DNA of 64,000 nt, taken from positions 1,637,328-1,701,327 of the forward strand of contig BDSI01000002.1 of assembly GCA_003117195.1 (NCBI GenBank), in the 5' to 3' direction. Below the pieces are notes generated by a model. That model searched no databases. It worked only from the letters and a program-made list of their open reading frames with translations, and was not told the DNA's origin. The stretch's first letter is position 1; the number at the start of each line of letters is the position of its first letter. The stretch is from Eudorina sp. 2006-703-Eu-15. Its lineage: Eukaryota > Chlorophyta > Chlorophyceae > Chlamydomonadales > Volvocaceae. Made by a program: the position numbers and the translations under genes. Positions 10,770 through 22,300 of this stretch are shown one piece after another.

Positions 10770-13700
10770 ATGCCGTATTCCTCGCCGGTGAGGGCGCCGG
10801 GCCTCGTCCTTCTTCTTGTCGGGCTCTCGGCGCTCGCGTCGCAATGTAAGTTAGCTGTAAAAACACAAGCATGAATAACAAAACTGAAGCTAAGCTTCCA
10901 GTTTAATCATGTTGAACAGATGCCACGGCGCAGTCGTCGGACGCTGGTAAGGGGCCGGGGGCTTCGTACATGTCCCTAACCAGTAATGTGGATGCCATAG
11001 GTTATATCATGGATTCCGTTGAATAAGTCTGCGCTTGGTTTGGAGCAAGAATTCCATAACTTCAGAACATAGGACTGATGACCCACAAGATGTCTAAAGC
11101 GCAGGTCAGAAACTATGCTCCATGCATGAACAACAATGGACAGTGATAGCTTATACGCCGTTGGAATACCATGTACCAGTTTGGCCGAAAGGTGTTGCGC
11201 GTTGTCGAGGCTCGTGCGACAGTGCGGCAGCGCCAGGCACCCGCGTATCGACGCCGCTAGAGTCGAATGGTCACGCACCAATCCCATCCACGCCCTTAAC
11301 ATAAAATTCGTCAATGCCGGCCGCAGATGTGTTGAGGGTGGGCTCTCTCAGGTTCTCCCTGAAGGCTTATCGCTACGATGAGGCGGGCGGTATATTCGGC
11401 GAGTTGGACAGCACGACAGAATTTGCCGTCGGCTACATCTTCGCGATTCCGTATCCTCCCCCAGCATCGTATCCCGCCATACCCGTGTGCCTGCCCGGCG
11501 TATGGAGCGACGTCGCCGCGACCTCAGCATGTCGGAACGCGGGTTTCGCCTCCGGTACGGCATTCACGGCCGGCCCTGACAGCGGCTACGCCCGAGTGAC
11601 ACTGAAGAACACTCGGCTGCTCAGGAACATCGGTTGCCCGCCGGGATCGGCGTCGCTCAGCGAATGTACGGCATTGTACGACACATCAGCCACCTGCCGA
11701 TCGGTCGCCGCGGCGGCATGCGAAGGTGTGAGGAGGCCACACGGGCCACACACAGTGTCATGAACTGGGGACCACGCTGCGAGGAGGCGTTGGTTGGGCG
11801 CGAAAAGCGCAGGGGCTGGAGGGGGGGAACCCCGGGGCATGGCTGACTTCAGCGTCACGGCTTGGGTCATGGGTCATGGCTGTGCATCCCTTATTGCCTT
11901 CATCGCAAAAAGACTGCTGCGGTACGGTAGATGCCCGGGGTGCGGCTAGACATGCACATCCTCAAACGCGGCGCCCCATGGCTCCGATGTTTTCTTTTTG
12001 GAGTCCGTGCAGCATTGATACTTCCATTCACTATACCTCCACTCTTTCACCATGGCGGAGCCATCCTGGCCGCCGCCATCGCCGCAAGAGGATGGGGCCG
12101 TCAGCACGTCAGCCCTCGGAAATGGCGGAGGTCGGTCTTAGAACGGCAGGGCCACAGCTTCAAGGGGCCTGAGGTGCAGCTAGCGTCCAGCGGGCGACGG
12201 CGGGGCCGCGCATGGGGTTCCCAGCCAGGGCCACCCGCGAAGCGCCACGCAAGCGCCACGCAGCGCGGTTGCGGGGCGCATGGCTCATTGTTGTAACAGC
12301 ACCCTCAGACAATATAGAGTTTAAACCGTTGACTAGCCTGGTCTGTCTGATTGGTGTGCTTCCCGCAGGGTTTCGGCAGCCGTCGCCGCCGCCGCCGCCG
12401 CCCCCACCGCCGCCGCCCACGCCTCCACCCCCGCCGACGCCGGCGCAGCCTCCACCGCCGCCCCCGCCGCCACCCCCGCCGCCGCCATCGCCATTTCCGC
12501 CGCCGCCACTTGCGAGGAAAAAGCGGCCGCCGCCTCCGTCACCCCGACCTCAGCCCCGCCCGCCCCCACCTAATGGTGAGTCCGGCAAGGAACGTAGCCG
12601 TGTACGCGAAGCGCATGCAGCCAGGGTGGTTATCTTATTTTTGGGAGTATCTACGGCCAGTGGCTTCGAAACGCTGAAAGTATCTGTCTATGGGGAGATA
12701 TTTCCAACTGGAAACGGCCCGAAGTATCTACAGAGGGCATCGGACAGGGCGCAACATTGATGGAGGACTTCCACGAACCGAACCCATAAGTGCAACACCT
12801 AGCCATAGATGACTGCAGACGGTGAGAACCGACCCCGGGTGGGAGATTTCGGGGACCCCATCACTCGTTCGAGTATATGTCAACGGGAAGATATCATGTC
12901 CCACACAAGGGGTCAAAGTATCTTAAACTCCATGTTTTGGCAGGCCAAAAGTATCTAAAATTTCAGAAGTTTTTCGGCCGAATAGATATTTATATCTTAA
13001 GATAGCCACCCTGCATGCAGCTGGCCTTGCTCAGAGCCTGATCACGTCGGAACGCCGGCCAATCGCTCAGCGTCTGGGCACGTTCGGAATCTTCTCAACT
13101 GCGTCATAGAGTAAAAGTCGGCCGATGGCAAACCGGTGTGCTGACCGCTTGCCATGGTGTGGTCTGTGGTGTTCAAGCGGTTGGCATGACGGTTCTGAAC
13201 GGATGAAATGAATGAACGTTACAGCGGACCCCAGCGGACAGCGGATGCCCTGCTGGTGGTTAGCTCGGCAGGCCGTGCCCCCAACATGCCCGGTGCTGCA
13301 GGGAAGCGTATGCCGCCGCCTTCACCTCCACCGACACCAACACCACCACCGCCTCCGCCGCCTCCACCGCCACCACCACCGACACCGCCGCCGCCGCCCT
13401 CACCTCCCGCGCCAAGTTTCCCGGAAGCGCCCTACTACGAGGGGCCGCCTCCTTGGTACTATTACGAATACAGCCAACAGCCGCCACCGCCTCCTGACTC
13501 GTACTGGTATTATGACGAACCCTTCCACTACGTGGACCAGCCAGCGTTCCCTCCCCCGCCAGGTATGCAATGCAACACGGCCCGACTGCGGTTCGCTTCG
13601 GGCACGCCACTGCAATCCGCCGACTTAGATCTTTTTATAAATGTGCAATCGTGGACCACATCGAGACGCCGTGTATGTCTTCCTCGCCCCCCAAACGGAA

Positions 13701-16411
13701 GTGGGGCGAGATGGGACGGCTGTTGGCAGTGCTACTGGGCATTTGAGCAGTTCTCGTGTGACGGATCCACAACTTTAAATGGCCGGATTCAGTCCAACGC
13801 CGCGTAATCGGCGAAAGCAGGGAGGACAACCGTTGCAGAGGTACATGTCCTGGATGACGAGGTTTCTGCTTCTGTTGTATGAATGAACGTTACAGCGGAC
13901 CCCAAAAAGGGATCAATGCTTCCGTTGTTGCTGCTGGTGTTTCCGGTGCTGCTGCAGATTTCGGTATTCCGCCGTCTCCGCCGCCGCCGCCGCCACCCCC
14001 GCCGCCGCCACCCCCGCCGCCACCATTCAAGGGTGGGTTAGCAAGCGCCCATGTCACGGAAATGAAGGCAGGCTCGCCATGGTGATGATAATAAAGCTGC
14101 TGGCCATTACGGAAGCCTCATTGCCTCGTAGCCATGTGTGCGGTGCCGGCGGGACACGGACCGTCGGTTTGTACCGCACGTACGGCGTTCGAGAACGTTC
14201 CGTGGCTCCCGCCGCCCTCCGTCCTGCTGTTTTGCATACGCATGGAAAGGCTCGCCCGAACTTTGGACTGACCTGCCCACTGACTCTCTATTATTATTAG
14301 TATGTATATGTATACATGATGTTACAGTGGACCCCCTTGCGGGGTCATCATCATAAGTGACAGCCGCAGCCTTCTCGCTAGCTAGCTCCCCACACGCTGC
14401 ACAAACAAACCGCGTATATTGGTCCTTGGTTTGGGTCGGGCGGGTCTCTTCTCTTAACAAAACCGCGCCACCTCGACGCACCAGACTCTACATTATTGAG
14501 ATTAATGCATTGGGGTTCGTCCAATGCGTGACAAAGATCTGGACCCCGGCCGCCACCCGGGCCGTCCTGAAGCCCCCAAGGTAGCTCTGCTTGAGCCTCC
14601 CAACTACAAGTAGTGGTACACCCCTCCTCAATTGAGGATGGAGACATGGAGTGCTTCGGTGGTCGCCCCGATGGGCAAGGGTAGCTGCCCCGGTCAGTGT
14701 CAGACCCGGCGCACCAGAGACGTGTGCCGAACCATCATCAACGCTTCAGCAGCACCCGCCAAAGACAGCTCGTCCGATGCCCATCCCACCTCTACGCGCC
14801 GAAAGGGGGTCGCCGTGCAGCTATCAACCAGCAGCCATCGACACCGCGAGCTCCGGCGGAGCGCCGCACGCATACAGCTTGACATCTTGACATCGCACCG
14901 GGCGGTGCTTTTAGTTGCCAATGCATCGGCCAGGGGCCCCGCGATGCGGCCCCATCCCCGCCCGCGGCATACATGCCTGGTCACGTGCCTCCGTCGCTCA
15001 TGCTCCCAATCTTACCCCTGCTGCTGCGCTCCCCCGAGCATGCCAAACAACTGAACTGTCCCCTCTTTTAGAGCACACCAACCAGACAGAGCGGGTCCTC
15101 CGAAAGACCCGAAACGTGCTCTTGTGCCACCAGGGTGCAATAGCATGTATGCCGGGGGTCACGCACCAGAGCGAAAGCCGCACAATCGCTCGTGTTGCTG
15201 CTGTAGAACTTGCTCCCAGCCCGGCGCCCGCGTGCGTGTGGGTGCACGCGTGCACCCTTCCAGCCTGATGCCATGAGGAGCTAACAGCAGCTCGTGTTGT
15301 ACGCATGGTAACCCCGCTCGTGCGTCGCGCCCCGCAGATGGCATGGTGCGTCTATTCGGCGGCATCAACCCGCGCGAGGGCCGCGTGGATATCTACTTCC
15401 GCGGAAAATGGGGCGTCGTTTGTGGCAGGTGGGTGGGGCGGGCGTACATGGTTGTGCGGCAGGCGGGGCGCAGGGGTGCGATTGGAAGTCGTGCAGGCAG
15501 CGCGTCGCGGTCGCCAAGCGGTGCCTTGCTCGAGTCAGCAGCTATCGGGGTATTAGGTCCCAGCAGCCTCCGCACCGAGCTGCTGTGTGGGGTAAGTCCT
15601 CATCAGCTGGTCACGTGCGGCGATAGCACAAATACGTCGTGCAGTCCAGCAGTCGATTCCAGAGGCGAGGAGGTCGAAGTGGTTGATGGATGCATGGATG
15701 CATGGATGTTACGGCTGCGAACCAAGCAAGGATTGCGGCCACGGATGGTGCGCCCTTGCAACCCAGCTTTTTATCTTGAATTATCCTGCATTAAAATTAT
15801 TCGTCTGTGGCCTTTTATTTGTCTGTTCATCAATCAACGACATTGCGACACACAGTGCGTGGCGGGCGGTCGGGTGGCGCCCGCCTTTAAGTACGAATCA
15901 TCATGGAAATGTTTACCTGCCTTGGTTGTAAAACTACATCAGAAGGATAATCTTTTTCATCTTTAAGGATTGCAAATAAAATTTTGATAATAAGTCTTGG
16001 TTTGCACTCTGTCCAATTTCAGTATATATGAACGTTCAAATAATTATTGACATGACTCAAGGCCAGCCGTGCATATTGACCTGATCAAGGCCAACCGTGC
16101 GTATTCACCGTAAATATGACCGATCAGCGGGCGTTCCGCCCCGATGCGCTACCGCCCGGCTGTCGTGTCGCAGGTGGACGTTGGTTGAGGCCACTGTCGT
16201 GTGCAAGCAGCTGGGTTTCAACATCACGGGAGTCCAAACCACGCGATGGACCTCGCCTCCAAACCTTCCCATCTGGCTGGATGGGGTCAACTGCCTCAAA
16301 CCCAACGCCAACAGTCCCTACAAGGGGCTCGGGGCGTGCTTCTCGTACGGCATCGGCGTCACGAAATGCGCCACGGGATCTGATGTTGCGGGCGTGCGAT
16401 GCTTTGTTTGA
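10770..16411 (+). CDS. Secreted protein with two SRCR domains and proline-rich linkers
   Basis: Eight exons: 10770-10845, 10920-10946, 11327-11725, 12369-12575, 13302-13562, 13958-14032, 15338-15428 and 16174-16411, giving 457 residues. Residues 1-25 are a signal peptide (LVLLLVGLSALAS). Residues 36-167 contain an SRCR domain with GVWSDVAATSACRNAGF and a Cys-rich end. Residues 168-348 are three proline-rich exons (runs of Pro with Ser and Thr; the middle one also has Tyr-rich WYYYEY and YWYYDE patches), likely hydroxyproline-glycosylated. Residues 349-457 are a second SRCR domain with six Cys (MVRLFGG, EGRVDIY, WGVVCG, VVCKQLGF, IWLDGVNC, AGVRC), ending at the stop. The protein should be extracellular or wall-attached; ligands are unknown. 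Every intron from 1 to 6 is phase 1. Extra exons may hide in the 1.3-kb intron 14033-15337. Confidence 0.85.
13209..13232 (+). repeat. Dispersed motif, copy 1
   Basis: ATGAACGTTACAGCGGACCCC in an intron, 70 bases before the acceptor of a proline-rich exon. It is related to copies at 13881, 14318, 17917 and 53843; see the finding on this motif. Confidence 0.55.
13881..13903 (+). repeat. Dispersed motif, copy 2
   Basis: Same core as copy 1, including the leading GAATGAACG, again about 55 bases upstream of a proline-rich exon acceptor. This suggests that an exon plus its upstream intron end was duplicated in tandem. Confidence 0.55.
14318..14348 (+). repeat. Dispersed motif, copy 3, with hairpin
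   Basis: TGTTACAGTGGACCCC continues into CTTGCGGGGTC, so GACCCC and GGGGTC can pair. It lies in the 14033-15337 intron. Confidence 0.5.
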
Positions 16412-18031
16412 GCGCTCGAGTACGGTACCGTGACAATAAGTACTCGCCTTGCTCCCGATCGCTCGCCTACCAACCAACCTCTTGCGCGCCTGCCTGCTGC
16501 TGTGCGGAAGTAAAGCAGGCAGGCAGCACGTACCGACAGTTTGGAATTCATCGGCGGGTGTGCTGGACGGGTGCCATTGATGTCCTACCTGTGCAGCAGC
16601 ACGGGTAGGTGGCAGACCCCGCCCAACCCAGGCGGTCCAATGTTGCGGGCCAAACAAGGATGACGATTGTCGCGCTGCCGCGTCCTCAAGCGTGAGAGGA
16701 GATCCTGAACATGCATGATAAGGGGTCGCCGTATCTCGGTGTCTAAACGGTTGCCAGCTGAGCGGAAGGACAGCTGGTTTGCGCTGATGTGCGAGTCCGT
16801 TGCCGTACACAATACACAACCCTCTGCACGCCATATGTGCGGCGGCGGCGCCTTCGGGGTTCAGCGGTAGCCGTGTTATGAAGTTCATATGTATATGCTG
16901 ACGTTGCTGATCGAGCGCATTGAGTGAGTGCGGCGGGCGAGAGGCTGCGTGGGGCAAAAATGATGCACCGTGGCATCAGTATTACGGATATGGTGGCACC
17001 ATTATTCATGGAGATCAGTCATTGTTGCGTTTTGCATATCGTTTTCCGCATGCGGGCTGGGACCGCAAGCGAGCCTTCATCGCGTGCACGTGGTCTGAAC
17101 GCTGTCCTGGCTGCCGGATCATGCATTGCGCCTTTCTTCCTTCGTCACTGCCCGCCGCATGCTGGGACCAGCTCGACTGGGCCTAGTTTGGCTAGCGTGT
17201 GGCTGGTAAGGGTGCAGGCTTAGCTTGAGCTGAGCCCTGTTTGACGTTCCTGATTCGTCACCTTGCGTGGTGCGTGACTGCTTGGAGCGAAACATCATAT
17301 GTCCCGTGTACCTACTTCGCCCCCTTGTGTTTTGGCTGTTTGGAGCCAATCAATGAACGAACGAAAATATGCCCCCCCCGCCTGACGCTACGTTGATGCG
17401 TGATGGCCGGTGTGCGGCTGGGTCCTGGATGTACGGCGCACTAGCTACGTACCGCACATCCCAGCGAGGGAACGCGCGTACCCTAACACGCCGTTCGGGA
17501 CGTGGCTTTCTATCTGCGCCTTATTGTGGCCTTCATATTTTCTTGCGGCTCAACTAAGCAAGGGTACAACCACCCTGCTGTATCTGCGCCTAACCTGTTG
17601 GAATCATGCTTGGGATTCATCGACTGTGGATTATATAGCTAGCTTGTGCTGCGTGCCTGAATAAACATCCAGCGGCTACGATCGCTAGCTGCTTGGTTGA
17701 CAACCATTTACGTATGATCTGTGGGTGACGCGCCGTGCACACGTCGTACGTACCTCGCACGGCCAGTAACTGCTGTTGGCCCTTCATTGGGCCGAACGAC
17801 AGCGCAGAGATAGAGAACGCGCGACTTCGTCCGTTAGCCTTCACGTAAGTATGTAGGTATCCGTGAAAATAGGACGTTCATTCTTTCATTCAGGACTGGC
17901 AAGTAAACGAAAAACATGAATGTTACAGCGGACCCCGTTAAACGATAATCGGTTCCTATCTACCTGGAGTACTCCATCCCAGCGGCGCTGGTGAATGACA
18001 TCCCAGCGACCCACACCGATTTCCATCACAG
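16412..18031 (+). other. Downstream region of the SRCR gene
   Basis: No gene with coding character is seen. I find no clear TGTAA motif close to the SRCR stop. A fourth copy of the dispersed motif, TGTTACAGCGGACCCC, lies at 17921-17936 and is followed by GTTAAACGATAATCGG, which resembles the terminal repeats of pogo-like DNA transposons. Confidence 0.4.
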
Positions 18032-18182
18032 GTTATGCACCGTACCGGCCCACAATCTGACGTCCTGCTTGTGGTCACCCACTGTGTTTTCGGACACGTA
18101 TAATGGGGATTTCGGGTTGCAGTATTTCATCTTGGTGCCCATTGCAGCGGTGCAGTTTGGCTGCCGGCCGGTATCTATCTAA
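18032..18182 (+). pseudogene. Orphan SRCR-like terminal exon
   Basis: After an acceptor (TCCATCACAG) an open frame of 49 residues runs to a TAA. It contains NLTSCLW and ends AAVQFGCRPV, similar in layout to the C-terminal half of an SRCR domain (Leu-x-x-Cys, then a closing V-x-x-Cys). It starts in the same phase as the last exon of the SRCR gene. No upstream partner exon is visible, so it may be a leftover of a duplicated SRCR gene or an alternative terminal exon. The similarity is short and uncertain. Confidence 0.3.
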
Positions 18183-18510
18183 GGGGAGTGCATGCATCGG
18201 TCAGACGCACACGCACGGCTCCAGTCCACGCATGCGAGCGGGCACCGTTACGTAGTTGCGAGTTCCTAAATGAACGAAGATCTGTTGTGGTCCGTCTCAA
18301 GCAAGGAGCTGCCACAAGGCGGTTACGCTCCAGGCAGGCGGTTTCACCAAGATAGACCGGCGTTATAACGGAACGAAGAGACATAACTGTCAAGCAACAG
18401 CACCGGGGTTTATGTGCAGCGTCCACACACCTTGGAGATGCACTCCTTTCGCGCCAAGCAAGCAACATCATGCGATATCGTGAACCGTTGATTGCTTGGT
18501 GTCGTTGCAG

Positions 18511-18645
18511 GCAGGAGGCAAGGACACCAAGGAGGCAGGATGCGCCGGCAGGATGGGTGGTATGAGGTTCAAGAACTGCTGGTTCGACTCGCTGCTGGGG
18601 AGGACTGTTCCCTACTCAGGCGGCTTAGCTTGGGGGCTGGCGTAA
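18511..18645 (+). CDS. Orphan exon-like open segment, unrecognised
   Basis: A good acceptor (GTCGTTGCAG) opens a 44-residue frame with two Cys and GGMRFKNCWFDSLLGRT, ending at TAA 18643-18645. A donor GC|GTAAGG at 18643 could instead make it an internal exon. I cannot connect it to either neighbouring gene. The stretch 18646-19301 shows nothing further. Confidence 0.25.
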   Translation, partial: AGGKDTKEAGCAGRMGGMRFKNCWFDSLLGRTVPYSGGLAWGLA

Positions 18646-19301
18646 GGACGAGTGGAGAATTTGCAGTGCAGAACTGCAGCTACGTATGAGAAGAGAATCG
18701 GAATGGGCCGTGCCACTGCTGCTGTTGGTCGGTGCTCTGCCGCCGCCTGCATTACTAAGTCTGTTTCAGGTGCTGCGTGCACTCTGCCGCCGCCCACATT
18801 GTCAATTCTGTTTCAGGTCCAGTCATTTGTCACCTTGGAAGTGAATGGCGAAATGGCGAATAAGGATTGAACTGGGAACGCATGTACAGCAAAAGTTCGT
18901 CGTCGGTTGACTGAGAGTTCACTTGGCAGAGTATGAACGTTTCGCCGAGTCCAATGATATACTTCTTTGAATTAATTTCGATGGTCCACAATGATGAATG
19001 CTGAATCGAGTGCGAGAGAGTTTTGCCGGGCGCCGGGATCGGCAGTCGGAACATCTACTGTAGGCCTTTAGTGTCCAACCCTCGCGGCTCTCAAGAGCAG
19101 AATTGATATTTGTAGACAGAAATATGTCCTGTCGCTATCATTATCAGGGAACTGTATAACGTCCATTGGAAGCAGCATTACGTTTCAATTTTCCGTACCT
19201 GTCAACGTTGCCCAAGCTTATCGAGATTAATACATGCCATTACATGCGTTCCAACAAAATAAAACAGCTTAGACTATAGTTAACCTACATTTTGCTTCAG
19301 A

Positions 19302-22300
19302 ATGGACGCACAACAACAACGCGCACACGTGATTCTGGCATTGACCATTGCGGTACTCCTGCATTCAGGGCACACGCGCACCATTAAATGCAAAGTTCTT
19401 GAAATTGTCACCAATGTGGGCTCCTGGATTCCCACGACGGGCCCATCCCAGTTCATCGGTAAGAAGACTCGGGAGATCTGATAAACGAACTTCATTCTGT
19501 CCATGGACCCTGATTAATTGACGTTATTGCTTCATTTATGTTTTGCGCAGGAGAACCGAAGCCAACGGGCTATTGTGAGTTGGGTTGGTTGGGTTTGGCT
19601 CTCAGAATCCCTCTTTGTTATAGCTGCCCAAGCCTAAAACTCGGCTCGGGCAGCTCGCTTTGCTCATTACGTTTACAGCATTTAACTTACAGATCGCGTG
19701 GCGCGTGCTCGAACTCCTCTCGCCCGGTCACGTCCTAACGAACACGCGCCCCAACAACAACTAACGCAACTCCGACATTTGTTTATTTTTTATAACAAAA
19801 ATTTGACGTGTTTGTTTGAATGATTGTTGCAGCAAGAAACGCTCAAAAGGAGCGGTTGCTTAGTCTGCCCACCTGGTGGCTCAAAGACTGCGTGTTGCTT
19901 GTGTGCAGGGCTTGCGGAGTTTACACACTCATTCACAGTATTCAAAAACGCAGGTTGCAACGTAACCGTGGCATCTCCTAAGGGCGGGCTGGTAAGTACG
20001 GCGACGTTATTAGTTGACACATTGAATGCGGATGTGAACAGCGCGCGCGCGTTACCCATCACGCACTTCGCCAACTAACGCAGAGCCCAACCACCGCATT
20101 TCCACCTTTGCATCTGATCAATCCGACATCCCGATCTCGCTAATTACCTAATTACTACCTGCTGCATGCATGCCGGTGTGTTGCAGGGCCCGGCGGACCC
20201 CCAGGGGTTCTCCTTCTATGCAAACGACCCCGTCACGCAGGCCCTGGTCAGTGTTCCGTCTATTCCGTCCCTTGAGGCGTATGTGTCACCTAACCATACT
20301 GCCACACCGCCCTTCCGGTCGGTCACGCAGACCACCCCTTACCGACAATTGTTTTTATGGGTCCACCTTGTAACGAACGGTTACAAATAATGCTAGCACG
20401 TACGCACGGCGCAGCTTGGAGTGACTTGCTTGACACAAATATGTGTGAGCGTCCATAATAGTAAGGGTCCGTACACCTACCCGTACTTGGTTGAGTACGT
20501 AGGTTGAGAAAATCCCGCGTCGGTTCCAAAGCAAAGGGACGGAAGACGCTGTCGCTACGCAACGATGAAGCTGCTGGATGACAGAATAAACGAAATTTAT
20601 CACGTACATTCACTGTTTCACACCTTGATTGATCTATATATCCGATCGCGCGCACATGTTGCTGCTGCTGGTGCTGTTGATGCAGGTCGCGCGCCGGCCG
20701 GACGGCAGCATGTATGTTCCTGCCACAGAGCACACCGTGCCGCTTTTCTCGATCAGCAACTCAGAACTGAAGCAGTACGACATCGTGTTCTTCGTCGGTG
20801 GCACAGGTGTGTTTGTGAGCGGTCAGCAAGCAATGGCAGTTGGTGTATGTGGTATATATGCCCATTTCGCGCCACATGACAATGCATGTACACACGCACC
20901 CATGTACAAGAATAATGCACCCCCGTTCGAGTAGTGCGAGAGACTCACCATGTCCTGCGTTGGTGTGGAAATTTTAAAACCATCAGCAGTTCGTATTTAC
21001 ACGTCAATAACTAAATATTAGGATGCTGATGATACCGTCAGCAGGCGTCAGCCCCCGGTGTGTGCGTTGTAAGCTAGGTGTCTAGCCGCCCAAGATCTTC
21101 TAAGGTACTCACCGGTTCGGAACTAGAGGAAGAGATGTGAAGCGCAGTTCTAAGGAGTCTACTAATATCAGTAAGGTCGGAAACGGAGCGAAGCATAATA
21201 TGTATGTCCTTGTATTAAGGTGTTAAAAGAACACCGAAGAGTGTCTTGCACAGACATAAGAGATGTGTCCCTTGTACGACGGTTGCGGAGCGTAACATGC
21301 TTATCTGCCTTTTACACATTACGTCGCACCCGAAGGTATCATTGTCATATTTAAGACGCATTTGGCTAATGCCAGTTCGCAAGAGTGAAGTGTGGCGCAG
21401 AACCTGTCGCAGGCGCGACCGGCCCGGCTTACACTCCCCCCCTTTTGAAGCGAACCGTCCCCGGGAGCAACGCGTTCATGCGCGTCACAATAGGAGCCGT
21501 GTGTACACATCGAAGAGATTCCCGTGTAACAATCTCGCGTGTAACCGTATATCCCGTGTAACAGTTCATCCCGTGTAACCGTGCAAGCGTGCGGAAATAA
21601 AGAGCGGCAAGCCAGATAAAAGCGCTCTGATGGCGAGGCAGGATTTTGGCGTCACTTTGGAATCACCCAAGGTGTTACCAAACTATACCTCCGCCATATT
21701 CCCGTGGTCAATACCACACGTTGCGTTGAGATGAGTGCACGACGGTCCCTATCGGGTGCGTCTTCTTTTGGGCCGTGTCGAAACACGCTCCAGGTACTGG
21801 TCAATAAGAGATTCCACCAGGGAATCATCTCGCAAGGACGATTCCGGTTCCCAAGAATTGTGTTCTGGGCCGAAGCCTTCCCATTTGACCAGGAATTCCC
21901 GTACTGTTGTACGACCAGACTTACGGGTCCGGTGGTCGATGATATCATCGACACTCCAGTACGCCTGCCCTTCGTCATCGAAGAAAGCGGGCAACGGAGG
22001 CTGGTAAGCCCCCGTAGACAAGTACGGTTTGAGCAATGACACGTGGAATACCGGATGAATCCGGTACCCGGCAGGCAATTCGAGCTTGTAAGCAACGTTT
22101 CCAACCTTTTCGAGGATTGGGAACGGCCCGATAAATTTCGGCAAAAGCTTCTTTGTGCCTGGTGATTTGAGTGCAAGATTCTTCGTACTTAGCAGCACGT
22201 GTTGACCCATACTGAAGGATGCGTCCTGCCGATGTTTGTCTGCGGCCTTCTTCTGCCTTGCCTTGGCCCTTTCGAGGCAAGCTTTAGCTCTCGCAAGTCG

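Noticed and set aside
12212..12760. 182-residue proline-rich open frame as a gene of its own
   Set aside because: The proline run has a good acceptor and donor in phase 1 and belongs to the SRCR gene as an internal exon; the flanking parts of the frame have no coding character.
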